This document shows positions 1 to 11,344 of a stretch of DNA of 64,000 bases, piece by piece. The DNA comes from RYN-230 sp963813975 (GTDB lineage Bacteria; Actinomycetota; Actinomycetes; Streptosporangiales; Streptosporangiaceae), in the NCBI GenBank assembly GCA_963813975.1, contig CAWFAP010000006.1, positions 1 to 64,000 of the forward strand, read 5' to 3'. Within the stretch, counting starts at the first letter, position 1, and each line of letters starts with the position of its first letter. The notes below the pieces were generated by a model, which was given only the letters and a program-made list of their open reading frames with translations, searched no databases and was not told the origin of the DNA. A program made the translations under genes and the position numbers.

Positions 1-48
1 GTGTGGGCCAGGTCCGTGTTGCCGCGGCTCCGTCGCGTAGCGGCCCGT

Positions 49-78
49 GTTTAGGCCTTCGCCCTGCGGACAGTGGAT
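49..78 (+). promoter_or_regulatory. possible alternative-sigma promoter of csbD
   Basis: GTTTAG (49-54) and GTGGAT (73-78) are separated by 18 bp and lie about 40 bp before the csbD start. They loosely resemble the GTTT / GGGTAT elements of SigB/SigF-type stress sigma factors, which control csbD in Bacillus. The spacing is slightly long and the -10 element is imperfect, so this is a weak call resting partly on the known regulation of the family. Confidence 0.25.
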
Positions 79-120
79 TACCCAAGGACCGGACTATCCA
101 GCATGGTGAGGAGCCAGAAC

Positions 121-294
121 ATGGCGACCGAAGACAAGGCGGCCAACAAGGTCACCGAGATCAAGGGCAAGGCCAAGAAGGAGACCGGCAAGGCCATCGG
201 CAACGAGCAGATGGAGGCCGAGGGCCAGACCGACCAGGCCAAGGGCAACCTCAAGCAGGCTGGCGAAAAGGTTAAGGACGCCTTCAAGAAGTAG
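121..294 (+). CDS. CsbD family stress protein
   Basis: A 57-residue, highly charged, soluble protein (MATEDKAANKVTEIKGKAKK at the start) matching the small CsbD-like family: hydrophilic, Lys/Glu/Ala-rich, with the pattern K-G-K-A-K-K-E-T-G-K-A followed by Q-x-D-Q-A-K-G-N-L-K-Q-A. Members are general-stress proteins of unknown biochemical activity, induced through SigB in Bacillus. ATG at 121 is chosen because GAGGAG (108-113) lies 7 nt upstream; an in-frame extension to 73 has no comparable ribosome-binding site. A perfect palindromic terminator follows 32 bp after the stop, so the gene is probably monocistronic. It sits where rpoBC often lies in relatives. Confidence 0.85.
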   Translation: MATEDKAANKVTEIKGKAKKETGKAIGNEQMEAEGQTDQAKGNLKQAGEKVKDAFKK

Positions 295-326
295 ATCCCC
301 CGGACCTTATCGCTGGGCCGAAGCAA

Positions 327-356
327 AAGCCCGGGTCGGCCGGCCGACCCGGGCTT
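327..356. terminator. bidirectional terminator between csbD and the minus-strand pair
   Basis: A perfect 30-bp palindrome made of two 15-nt arms centred on GGCCGGCC, with AA at the 5' edge and TT at the 3' edge. It separates csbD (plus) from the convergent minus-strand membrane-protein gene and could serve both. It has no long T tract, as is usual for actinobacterial intrinsic terminators. Confidence 0.7.
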
Positions 357-379
357 CCCCCTGCCTCACACGCGAGGCG

Positions 380-808
380 CTAGCGAGCCGCAGTGACCAG
401 CCCTGCCGTAGCGAGCGCCACCTCGACCCCCGTATCGGCCAGCGCCACCCGCCGCGCCCCCCGGTCCAGGACCGCCAGGCCCACCATCGTGCTGGCGTGC
501 AAGAGATCAACCGCCGCCCCCAGACCCAGCGGGAGGGCCGGCTCCGGCTCGGTGGCCCGCAGGGCACTCGCGGTCAGCCCGGCCTGGACCAGATGCCGGA
601 CCCCCAAGACGCGCGCCACCCCGCACGCCCTCCCGCTCGGCCGGGCCCGCTCCCCGGGCGACTGCCCGGTCACCGTATCTCCCGTCAGCTTGATGAGTGC
701 CTGCGGGGCACACAGCAAAGCCACGCCGTACCCTGCTCTGGCCAGAGTGACCGTCCACGCACCGGTGCTGTTTCCCCGCGCCCGCCAGCCAGCGCCCCCC
801 AGGCTCAA
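380..808 (-). CDS. small hydrophobic membrane protein, unknown function
   Basis: About 142 residues with hydrophobic stretches near LARAGYGVALLCAPQALIKL and near the C-terminus (LGAAVDLLHASTMVGLAVLD), consistent with a small integral membrane protein. I do not recognise a named family. The preceding dehydrogenase gene ends with TGA at 807-805, and a TTG codon at 808-806 overlaps it as TTGA, so translational coupling from TTG is the most economical start. An ATG at 901 would overlap the dehydrogenase by 97 bp and add an arginine-rich stretch that looks non-coding. The coupling suggests co-function with the dehydrogenase, but no role can be assigned. The start is uncertain. Confidence 0.6.
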   Translation of the reverse strand: MSLGGAGWRARGNSTGAWTVTLARAGYGVALLCAPQALIKLTGDTVTGQSPGERARPSGRACGVARVLGVRHLVQAGLTASALRATEPEPALPLGLGAAVDLLHASTMVGLAVLDRGARRVALADTGVEVALATAGLVTAAR

Positions 809-1818
809 GAGCGGCCAGCCAGACGGCGTACGAGCAGCCCGCCCGCGAGGGCGGCACCGGCCGCGAGTCCGCCAGTGAGCGCCGGATGGTGGGAGGCCCA
901 CAGCTGGTAGCTCCTCGTGTGCGACTGATTATCGAAGATCCCGTGGGCCCCGTAGTCGTGGCTCTCCGCCCTGTCGACCGGGTCGAACAGGTTGTCCGGC
1001 CTGCTCCCCACTGAGACCTCCTGTCCGGTCTGCTGCGCGTCGAACCCGGTCCGGGCCAGGTACCGGTCCAGCAGCGCCGGCGCGACCTTCTGCGCCAGCA
1101 GGGTGGCCACCGTGCTCCCGCCCACCCAGTATTGCTTGCGCCGCGGATGATCCGCCGCGTACACCACGCCATGCGCGGCGACCTCCGGCTGGTAGATCGG
1201 CGGCACCGGCTGCGGATGCCGCGGCAGCCGGGACAGTACCCAGGAAAACTGGGGAGTGTTCACCGCCGGCATCTGCACCACGGTCACGTTCACGCCGGAG
1301 TGCTCGTGCATGAGCTCGCAGCGGAGCGACTCGGTGAACCCGTTGATCCCGTGCTTGGCGCCGCAGTACGCCGACTGGAGCGGGATGGCCCGCTCGCTGA
1401 GCGCGGAGCCGACCTGCACGATGGTCCCGGCGTTGCGCGGCCGCATCCGGCTGAGCGCCACCATCGTGCCGTTGACATAGCCCAGGTAGCTGACCTCGGT
1501 GACGCGGCGGAACTCGTCCGGAGTGATCTCCGCGAACGGCGCGAACACCGACGTGAACGCGACGTTGATCCACACGTCGATGGGGCCGAACTGGGCCTCG
1601 ATCTCCGTGGCCGCCTTCTCCACCTGCGCATGGTCGGCCACGTCGGCCGACACGGCGAGCGCGTGGCCGCCGGCTTCGATCACGTCCTGGGCGGCACCGT
1701 CCAGACCGGCCTGCCCGCGGGCGATCAGCCCCACGCTGGCACCGCGGGCACCGTACAGCCGCGCGGTGGCGCGGGCGATGCCGGCGCTGGCGCCGGTGAT
1801 GACAACGGTCTGCGTCAT
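805..1818 (-). CDS. short-chain dehydrogenase/reductase with C-terminal membrane anchor
   Basis: A 337-residue SDR-family oxidoreductase. The Rossmann cofactor motif TGASAGIA is at residues 8-15, and the catalytic Tyr-x-x-x-Lys is Y151-C-G-A-K155, with Ser138 in VGSALS as the third member. The usual NNAG is replaced by NVAF (85-88). The catalytic domain ends near residue 230. The rest holds an extra segment and a terminal glycine/alanine-rich hydrophobic stretch (about 312-332) followed by arginines, which looks like a membrane anchor. Substrate unknown. Starts with ATG and is divergent from the rpsL operon across a 522-bp region; coupled to the downstream small membrane protein. Confidence 0.88.
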   Translation of the reverse strand: MTQTVVITGASAGIARATARLYGARGASVGLIARGQAGLDGAAQDVIEAGGHALAVSADVADHAQVEKAATEIEAQFGPIDVWINVAFTSVFAPFAEITPDEFRRVTEVSYLGYVNGTMVALSRMRPRNAGTIVQVGSALSERAIPLQSAYCGAKHGINGFTESLRCELMHEHSGVNVTVVQMPAVNTPQFSWVLSRLPRHPQPVPPIYQPEVAAHGVVYAADHPRRKQYWVGGSTVATLLAQKVAPALLDRYLARTGFDAQQTGQEVSVGSRPDNLFDPVDRAESHDYGAHGIFDNQSHTRSYQLWASHHPALTGGLAAGAALAGGLLVRRLAGRS

Positions 1819-1983
1819 GAAAGTTGCGTCCCTTCTGGAATAATCCGCTCGGCCGCCGTGGTTGACACCCCCAGGGAGCAGGGGCTGGCAGCAGTTCCCC
1901 GCTACCCTGCGGGCGTGGTTTCACCGTTGCCGTCAGGAAAAAAGACACCCGGTCGGGCCGCTCAGGCCTTGATTGGCGTTCGC

Positions 1984-2013
1984 TTTGCCTGTTGGCAAAA
2001 GGTTGGGTACGCT
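1984..2013 (+). promoter_or_regulatory. rpsL (str operon) promoter with a dyad over the -35
   Basis: TTGCCT (1985-1990), 17 bp, then TACGCT (2008-2013) is a good vegetative actinobacterial promoter. The -35 lies inside the inverted repeat TTTGCC-TGTT-GGCAAA (1984-1999), so it may also be a repressor or activator site, or supply a -35 on the opposite strand. The predicted start near 2020 gives a long leader for rpsL. Confidence 0.55.
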
Positions 2014-2153
2014 AGGGCATCGTGCCCGTGAGAAGCGGGTGCGCGTGCGCTAGCGGACTGTAGCGCCATGGCTGGAAGGCTTGCGGTCGATGACCGGCAG
2101 CCAGAAGGCGTGGTGAGTGGCCAGGCGCGCGGGCCTTTTCCTCTCTCGACTCC

Positions 2154-2213
2154 AGGCTCCGGTAGGAGCCTGTGTGGCGTGGTCACCGCGACACACCCGA
2201 CCTCGGGGGTCGG
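2154..2213 (+). promoter_or_regulatory. hairpins in the rpsL leader
   Basis: AGGCTCC (2154-2160) pairs with GGAGCCT (2165-2171) across a GGTA loop, and CCGACC (2197-2202) pairs with GGTCGG (2208-2213) across a 5-nt loop. Between them TGTGTGGCG/CGCGACACA forms a weaker stem. They lie in the untranslated leader and could act in attenuation or as a ribosomal-protein target. No known leader family was recognised. Confidence 0.4.
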
Positions 2214-2340
2214 AGGGACTAGGAAAACCAGCAGGTGAAGCGCTGTTGAGGCGCCCGGAATTACCTGCGCCTCCGGGTGCGGGAAATGGTCAAGAGAAGA
2301 CGTCGCGCCGACCGGCGCGGAGAACGAAGACGGAGACGCG

Positions 2341-2715
2341 GTGCCCACGATCCAGCAGCTGGTCCGCAAGGGCCGCCAGGACAAGGTGGCCAAGACCACT
2401 ACCCCGGCCCTGAAGGGCAGCCCCCAGCGCCGGGGTGTTTGCACGCGCGTTTACACGACCACACCCAAGAAGCCCAACTCCGCGCTGCGCAAGGTGGCCC
2501 GGGTCCGGCTGACCAGCCAGATCGAAGTCACCGCCTACATCCCCGGGGTCGGTCACAACCTCCAGGAGCACTCCATCGTGCTGGTGCGAGGCGGCCGGGT
2601 CCGGGACCTGCCCGGCGTGCGTTACAAGATCATTCGTGGCGCCCTCGACACCCAGGGAGTCCGCAACCGTAAGCAGGCCCGGAGCCGCTACGGCGCGAAG
2701 AAGGAGAAGAGCTGA
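2341..2715 (+). CDS. rpsL: 30S ribosomal protein S12
   Basis: A 124-residue S12 lining the decoding centre of the 30S subunit. The invariant loop TTTPKKPNSALRK spans residues 39-51 with Lys43 intact. In the second conserved loop, G84-G85-R86-V87-R88-D89-L90-P91, position 88 is Arg (codon CGG, 2602-2604). Mycobacterium and Streptomyces have Lys88, and E. coli has the equivalent Lys87. Lys-to-Arg at this site is an established streptomycin-resistance change, so this ribosome may be intrinsically tolerant. GTG start at 2341, preceded by GGAGACGCG. First gene of the str operon; rpsG follows one base after the stop. Confidence 0.98.
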   Translation: MPTIQQLVRKGRQDKVAKTTTPALKGSPQRRGVCTRVYTTTPKKPNSALRKVARVRLTSQIEVTAYIPGVGHNLQEHSIVLVRGGRVRDLPGVRYKIIRGALDTQGVRNRKQARSRYGAKKEKS

Positions 2716-2716
2716 C

Positions 2717-3187
2717 ATGCCGCGTAAAGGCCCCGCGACCAAGCGCCAGCTCGTAACCGATCCGGTTTACGGCTCGCCGCTGGTGACCGCGCTGGTGAAC
2801 AAGGTGCTGCGCAGCGGCAAGCGCTCGCTGGCTGAGCGGATCGTGTACGGCGCGCTCGATGGGTGCAAGGACAAGACGGGCAACGACCCGGTGGTCACGC
2901 TCAAGCGGGCCCTGGACAACGTGAAGCCCACTCTTGAGGTGCGCAGCCGCCGCGTTGGGGGCGCCACCTACCAGGTGCCGGTCGAGGTCCGGGCCTCCCG
3001 CAGCACCACCCTGGCCCTGCGCTGGCTGGTTTCCTACAGCCGGTCGCGCCGGGAGAAGACCATGACCGAGCGGCTCATGAACGAGCTGCTCGACGCGAGC
3101 AACGGCCTCGGGGCAAGCGTGAAGCGCCGCGAGGACACCCACAAGATGGCCGAGTCCAACAAGGCCTTCGCTCATTACCGCTGGTAA
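2717..3187 (+). CDS. rpsG: 30S ribosomal protein S7
   Basis: 156 residues, the normal bacterial length, beginning MPRKGPATKR and containing the RRVGGATYQVPVEV segment that contacts 16S rRNA. S7 nucleates assembly of the 30S head and lies near the E site; in E. coli it is the translational repressor of its own operon. ATG at 2717 lies one base after the rpsL stop, with GAAGGAGAAG upstream inside rpsL as ribosome-binding site, so the two are coupled. An in-frame extension to 2636 runs inside rpsL and is not used. fusA follows after 52 bp. Confidence 0.98.
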   Translation: MPRKGPATKRQLVTDPVYGSPLVTALVNKVLRSGKRSLAERIVYGALDGCKDKTGNDPVVTLKRALDNVKPTLEVRSRRVGGATYQVPVEVRASRSTTLALRWLVSYSRSRREKTMTERLMNELLDASNGLGASVKRREDTHKMAESNKAFAHYRW

Positions 3188-3239
3188 TGAGCGGCCTGCC
3201 GGCCGGCCGACGACAGACGAAGTAGCGAGGAACTGAGCA

Positions 3240-5336
<2,097 letters not shown>

Positions 5337-5369
5337 CTGCTAGTACCAGAACGTCAGTCAGGAGAATCG

Positions 5370-5405
5370 GCGCGCTAGGGCGCGCTTGGCCCCACGGACG
5401 TGGGG
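5370..5405 (+). promoter_or_regulatory. tandem hairpins in the fusA-tuf spacer
   Basis: GCGCGC-TAGG-GCGCGC (5370-5385) is directly followed by CCCCACG-GA-CGTGGGG (5390-5405). Both are perfect inverted repeats and end 23 bp before the tuf start. They may be an RNA-processing site or attenuator, or protect the tuf transcript. No T tract follows. Confidence 0.45.
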
Positions 5406-5428
5406 CAGATCGCAACGAGGAGAAACCA

Positions 5429-6622
<1,194 letters not shown>

Positions 6623-6630
6623 TAAGGGCC

Positions 6631-6666
6631 GTGCCGGTCCGGGGGTCGCCCCCTCCGGGCCGGCAC
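6631..6666 (+). terminator. tuf-rpsJ hairpin, partial terminator or attenuator
   Basis: GTGCCGG (6631-6637) pairs with CCGGCAC (6660-6666), enclosing GGGGG-TCG-CCCCC (6641-6653), 8 bp after the tuf stop. The GC-rich stem separates the str and S10 units and could terminate part of the tuf transcript. It has no T tract and I see no strong promoter in the remaining 38 bp before rpsJ, so read-through is likely. Confidence 0.5.
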
Positions 6667-6704
6667 AGCTTGCGGCTCTCAAGACGTAAGGACACCGAAG
6701 GCAC

Positions 6705-7013
6705 ATGGCGGGACAAAAGATCCGCATCCGGCTCAAGGCTTATGACCACGAGGTCATCGACAGCTCGGCGCGGAAGATCGTCAACACGGTGACGCGCACT
6801 GGCGCGCGGGTTGCCGGGCCTGTCCCGCTGCCCACGGAGAAGAACATCTACTGCGTCATCCGCTCCCCGCACAAGTACAAGGACTCGCGGGAGCACTTCG
6901 AGATGCGCACGCACAAGCGGCTGATCGACATCATCGACCCGACGCCGAAGACGGTCGACTCGCTGATGCGGCTGGACCTGCCTGCCGGCGTCAACATCGA
7001 GATCAAGCTCTGA
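6705..7013 (+). CDS. rpsJ: 30S ribosomal protein S10 (NusE)
   Basis: 102 residues, normal length, starting MAGQKIRIRLKAYDHE and containing the SPHKYKDSREHFEMRTHKR loop that inserts into the 30S head. S10 also acts with NusB in transcription antitermination of rRNA operons. ATG at 6705 with GTAAGGACACCG upstream. It opens the S10 cluster; rplC follows after 13 bp. Confidence 0.98.
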   Translation: MAGQKIRIRLKAYDHEVIDSSARKIVNTVTRTGARVAGPVPLPTEKNIYCVIRSPHKYKDSREHFEMRTHKRLIDIIDPTPKTVDSLMRLDLPAGVNIEIKL

Positions 7014-7026
7014 GGAACGCACCGAC

Positions 7027-7695
7027 ATGACCAAGAACACCAAGGGCGTCCTCGGCACGAAGCTAGGCATGAGCCAGGTCTTCGACGCCGACGGGCGGAT
7101 GGTTCCCGTGACGGTGATCGCGGCGGGCCCCTGCGTCGTGACCGCGGTCCGGACGCCGGACGCCAACGGGTACTCGGCCGTCCAGCTCGGCTACGGCGAG
7201 ATCGACCCGCGCCGGGTGACCAAGCCCGTGGCCGGCCACTTCGCCAAGGCCTCGGTGACCCCGCGCCGCTACCTGGTCGAGCTGCGGACCGATGACGCCA
7301 CCGACTACACCCTGGGCCAGGAAGTCAACGCGGAGACGTTCGCCCCCGGCGAGCTGGTCGACGTGACCGGCCGGAGCAAGGGCAAGGGCTTCGCGGGCGT
7401 GATGAAGCGGCACGGGTTCAAGGGCCTGAGTGCCTCGCACGGTACCCAGCGCAAGCACCGCTCGCCCGGGTCTATCGGCGGCTGCGCCACCCCCGGCCGG
7501 GTGTTCAAGGGCGTTCGGATGGCCGGCCGGATGGGCGGCATGCGCACGACCACGCCGAGCCTTACCGTGCACGGGGTGGACGCCGAGCGCGGCCTGCTGC
7601 TCATCAAGGGAGCCGTGCCCGGCCCCAAGGGCGCCCTGATCCTGGTCCGCAGCGCCGTCCGGGCGCCGCAGACCGTCACGAAGGAGGCCCGGTGA
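7027..7695 (+). CDS. rplC: 50S ribosomal protein L3
   Basis: 222 residues, starting MTKNTKGVLGTKLGMSQVFD. The central extension GFAGVMKRHGFKGLSASHGTQ reaches toward the peptidyl-transferase centre. L3 is one of the two proteins that initiate 50S assembly. ATG at 7027. The spacer to rplD is 100 bp, larger than elsewhere in the cluster, and holds a ribosome-binding site (GAGGAG) but no obvious promoter. Confidence 0.98.
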   Translation: MTKNTKGVLGTKLGMSQVFDADGRMVPVTVIAAGPCVVTAVRTPDANGYSAVQLGYGEIDPRRVTKPVAGHFAKASVTPRRYLVELRTDDATDYTLGQEVNAETFAPGELVDVTGRSKGKGFAGVMKRHGFKGLSASHGTQRKHRSPGSIGGCATPGRVFKGVRMAGRMGGMRTTTPSLTVHGVDAERGLLLIKGAVPGPKGALILVRSAVRAPQTVTKEAR

Positions 7696-7795
7696 GTGCC
7701 GTCCGGTATCGGCTCGCGACCGCGGGCCGCCAGGCCCCTGCGAGGAGCCGGTGGATGGGTTTGCTCCGGACGGCGCGAACTCTAGAGGAGACACT

Positions 7796-8641
7796 GTGAG
7801 CACCACCGTCAGCGTCGTCTCCCCGTCCGGCCGGGCCGGCCAGGATGTGGAGCTTCCCGACGAGATCTTCAGCGCCCCGGTCAACGTGCCGCTGATCCAC
7901 CAGGTCGTCGTGGGCCAGGAGGCCGCGGCCCGGCAGGGCACGCACGCCACCAAGACCCGCGGCCTGGTCCGCGGCGGCGGTAAGAAGCCCTACCGCCAGA
8001 AGGGCACCGGCCGCGCCCGCCAGGGTTCGATCCGGGCCCCGCAGTACGCGGGCGGCGGGGTCGTGCATGGTCCCCAGCCGCGCTCCTACGTGCAGCGGAC
8101 GCCGAAGAAGATGAAGGCCGCCGCGCTCCGCGGGGCGCTGTCTGACCGGGCCGCGAACGGCCGGGTCGCCGTGGTCAGCGGGTTCGTGGACGGCGATGAG
8201 CCCCGCACCCGCGACGCGATGGCCGTGCTGCGCACGGCCATCGGCCTGACGGACGCCAGGCTGCGCTTCCGGGTGCTGGTCGTGGTGGAGGCCGAGGACG
8301 AGCTGACCTGGAAGAGCCTGCGTAACGCGCCGGGCGTGCGGCTGCTGGCCACCGGCCAGCTGAACACGTACGACGTGCTGGCCAGTGAGCACATCGTGTT
8401 CACCGAGGCGGCCCTGTCCGCGTTCACCGGCCAGCCCCTCTCTCCCCGCACGGACCAGGCGGAGGCCCCGAAGCGGCGGGCCGCCAAGCCCAAGGCCGAG
8501 CCCAAGGCCGAGCCCAAGCCCAAGGCCGAGGCCACGGACACGGCGGAGCCTGCGGGCGAGTCCGCGGCTCAGCCCGCTGATGAGGCTGAGCCCAAGGCTC
8601 CCCGCCGCCGCACCACCCCGAAGGAGGGTGAGGAGCAGTGA
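7796..8641 (+). CDS. rplD: 50S ribosomal protein L4 with C-terminal Lys/Pro/Glu tail
   Basis: 281 residues against a usual 205-220. The L4 core runs to about residue 220 and includes the tunnel loop with GGGKKPYRQKGTGRARQGS. The extra C-terminus is low-complexity (PKAEPKAEPKPKAE), encoded by 12-bp repeats. L4 lines the exit-tunnel constriction and in E. coli regulates the S10 operon. GTG at 7796 is preferred over an upstream in-frame ATG at 7751 because CTAGAGGAG lies 8 nt before it and the product then begins like other L4 proteins. The TGA overlaps the rplW GTG, so the two are coupled. Confidence 0.96.
   Translation: MSTTVSVVSPSGRAGQDVELPDEIFSAPVNVPLIHQVVVGQEAAARQGTHATKTRGLVRGGGKKPYRQKGTGRARQGSIRAPQYAGGGVVHGPQPRSYVQRTPKKMKAAALRGALSDRAANGRVAVVSGFVDGDEPRTRDAMAVLRTAIGLTDARLRFRVLVVVEAEDELTWKSLRNAPGVRLLATGQLNTYDVLASEHIVFTEAALSAFTGQPLSPRTDQAEAPKRRAAKPKAEPKAEPKPKAEATDTAEPAGESAAQPADEAEPKAPRRRTTPKEGEEQ
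8489..8530 (+). repeat. 12-bp in-frame repeats in rplD
   Basis: The unit CCCAAGGCCGAG occurs at 8489-8500 and 8501-8512, then after a 6-bp variant at 8519-8530. It encodes Pro-Lys-Ala-Glu steps in the disordered L4 tail. Confidence 0.8.
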
Positions 8642-8946
8642 GCGCGAACCGGATCCCGAACCCCCGGGACATCCTGCTGCGCCCGGTGATCTCGGAAAAG
8701 ACGTACCGGCTTGCCGACGACGGCAAGTACACCTTCCTGGTCAACCGCGACGCCAACCGGACCCAGGTCCGGCAGGCGGTCGAGGCCGTATTCGGGGTCA
8801 AGGTGACCGGCGTCAACACACTCAACCGGCCGGGCAAGCGTCGCCGCACCCGGTTCGGCTGGGGCCAGCGAGCGGCCACGAAGCGGGCCATCGTCAGCCT
8901 CGCCGAGGGTGAGCGCATCGATGTCTTCGGCGGCCCGGTCAACTAG
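8638..8946 (+). CDS. rplW: 50S ribosomal protein L23
   Basis: 102 residues starting MSANRIPNPRDILLRPVISEKT, the family signature start, with the extended loop NRPGKRRRTRFGWGQR that reaches the tunnel. L23 forms the docking site for trigger factor and the signal recognition particle at the exit. GTG at 8638 overlaps the rplD stop as GTGA; GGAGGGTGAGGAG upstream supplies a strong ribosome-binding site. rplB follows after 35 bp. Confidence 0.97.
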   Translation: MSANRIPNPRDILLRPVISEKTYRLADDGKYTFLVNRDANRTQVRQAVEAVFGVKVTGVNTLNRPGKRRRTRFGWGQRAATKRAIVSLAEGERIDVFGGPVN

Positions 8947-8981
8947 GCCACCGGCCACATCCTGAGGAGCTTGAGCACACA

Positions 8982-9815
8982 ATGGCTATCCGCAAGTACA
9001 AGCCCACTACCCCGGGACGGCGGGGCGCGAGTGGCGCGGACTTCTCCGAACTCACCCGTAGTGAGCCGGAGAAGTCGCTGGTGCGCCCGCTGAACTCGCG
9101 CGGCGGCCGGAATGTGCACGGCCGGATCACCGCACGGCACCAGGGTGGCGGCCACAAGCGCGCCTACCGGCTGATCGACTTCCGGCGGCACGACAAGGAC
9201 GGGATCCCGGCCAAGGTCGCGCACATCGAGTACGACCCCAACCGCACCTCCCGGATCGCGCTGCTGCACTACGCCGACGGCGAGAAGCGCTACATCCTCG
9301 CCCCCCAGGGGCTGTCCCAGGGCGACCGGGTGGAGAACGGCCCCGGGTCCGACATCCGGCCGGGCAACTGCCTGCCGCTGCGGAACATCCCGACCGGCAC
9401 CGTGGTGCACGCGATCGAGCTGCGGCCCGGCGGCGGCGCGAAGATCGCGCGCTCGGCCGGGTCCGGGGTGCAGCTGCTGGCCAAGGACGGCGGCTACGCC
9501 CAGCTGCGGATGCCCTCCGGCGAGATCCGCCGGGTCGACGCGGCCTGCCGGGCCACGGTCGGCGAGGTCGGCAACGCGGAGCAGGGCAACATCAAGCTCG
9601 GCAAGGCGGGCCGTAACCGGTGGAAGGGCCACCGTCCCTCGGTCCGCGGCGTCGCGATGAACCCGGTCGACCACCCGCTGGGTGGCGGCGAGGGCAAGAG
9701 TTCCGGTGGCCGGCACCCGGTCAGCCCCTGGGGCAAGCCCGAGGGCCGGACCCGGCAAGCCAACAAGCCCAGCGACCGGCTGATCGTCCGCAGGCGCAGC
9801 AAGAAGAAGCGGTAG
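8982..9815 (+). CDS. rplB: 50S ribosomal protein L2
   Basis: 277 residues, normal length, starting MAIRKYKPTTPGRRGAS and ending with the conserved C-terminal block containing VRGVAMNPVDHPLGGGEG (about 220-237), whose His is important for peptidyl-transferase-centre organisation. ATG at 8982 preceded by CTGAGGAGC. Canonical position between rplW and rpsS. Confidence 0.98.
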   Translation: MAIRKYKPTTPGRRGASGADFSELTRSEPEKSLVRPLNSRGGRNVHGRITARHQGGGHKRAYRLIDFRRHDKDGIPAKVAHIEYDPNRTSRIALLHYADGEKRYILAPQGLSQGDRVENGPGSDIRPGNCLPLRNIPTGTVVHAIELRPGGGAKIARSAGSGVQLLAKDGGYAQLRMPSGEIRRVDAACRATVGEVGNAEQGNIKLGKAGRNRWKGHRPSVRGVAMNPVDHPLGGGEGKSSGGRHPVSPWGKPEGRTRQANKPSDRLIVRRRSKKKR

Positions 9816-9827
9816 GAGCACCCAACG

Positions 9828-10106
9828 ATGCCTCGTAGTCTCAAGAAGGGCCCGTTCGTCGACGACCACCTGATCAAGAAGGTGGACGTGCAGAACGAGA
9901 AGGGCACCAGGAACCTGATCAAAACGTGGTCGCGGCGTTCCATGATCGTTCCTGCGATGCTGGGCCACACGATCGCGGTGCACGACGGCCGTAAGCACGT
10001 GCCGGTGTTCATCACCGAGGCCATGGTCGGTCACAAGCTCGGCGAGTTCGCGCCCACCCGCACGTTCCGCAGTCACGTCCGGGATGACCGGCGCAGCCGG
10101 CGCTAG
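9828..10106 (+). CDS. rpsS: 30S ribosomal protein S19
   Basis: 92 residues starting MPRSLKKGPFVDDHL, with the conserved SRRSMIVPAMLGHTIAVHDG core and GHKLGEFAPTRTF. S19 lies in the 30S head and contacts the A-site tRNA finger bridge. ATG at 9828 with GGTAGGAGC upstream; rplV follows after 34 bp. Confidence 0.98.
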   Translation: MPRSLKKGPFVDDHLIKKVDVQNEKGTRNLIKTWSRRSMIVPAMLGHTIAVHDGRKHVPVFITEAMVGHKLGEFAPTRTFRSHVRDDRRSRR

Positions 10107-10140
10107 ACCAGGCACGCAAACAGAGAGAGCGAGAAAGAGC

Positions 10141-10490
10141 ATGGAAGCAAGGGCGAAGGCGCGGTATGTACGCGTCACGCCGCGGAAGGCCCGCCGCGTG
10201 GTGGACTTCATCCGTGGCATGCCTGCCGAGGAGGCGCAGGCGGCGCTGGCCTTTGCGCCGCAGTCAGCCAGTGACCCGGTTGGCAAGGTGCTCGCGAGCG
10301 CCATCGCCAATGCTGAGCATGCCCAGCAGGTTGACGCCGGCTCGCTCGTAGTGAGCCGGGCGTGGGTGGACGAAGGGCCGACGCTGAAGCGATTCCGGCC
10401 GCGGGCGCAAGGCCGGGGCTACCGGATCAACAAGCGCACCAGCCACATCACGGTAATCGTCTCGGACGAGCCCAAGGGGAGGTCCCGCTA

Positions 10491-10491
<1 letters not shown>
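10141..10491 (+). CDS. rplV: 50S ribosomal protein L22
   Basis: 116 residues starting MEARAKARYVRVTPRKARRV. The beta-hairpin with VDEGPTLKRFRPRAQGRGYRI extends into the exit tunnel, where macrolides act; I see no deletion in the hairpin. ATG at 10141 is preceded by AGAGAGCGAGAAAG; an upstream in-frame ATG at 10084 lies inside rpsS and is not used. Its TAG shares one base with the rpsC GTG, giving tight coupling. Confidence 0.97.
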
Positions 10492-11342
<851 letters not shown>

Positions 11343-11344
11343 TC

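Larger units (their letters stand above)
1819..2340. other. 522-bp divergent intergenic region before rpsL
   Basis: Holds the outward promoter region of the minus-strand dehydrogenase and a promoter plus a leader of roughly 320 nt for the str operon. The leader contains successive hairpins. I see no convincing gene: the open frames here lack ribosome-binding sites and have no family resemblance. No rpoC remnant is visible, although rpoC commonly precedes rpsL in Actinobacteria. Confidence 0.6.

Noticed and set aside
1132..2031. Plus-strand open frame opposite the SDR gene
   Set aside because: Antisense shadow; the minus strand has full SDR motifs and a coherent start.
2277..2672. Possible leader peptide gene starting MVKRRRRADRRGE before rpsL
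   Set aside because: The frame runs far into rpsL and is Arg/Pro/Gly-rich like other shadows. A short leader peptide cannot be excluded but nothing supports it.
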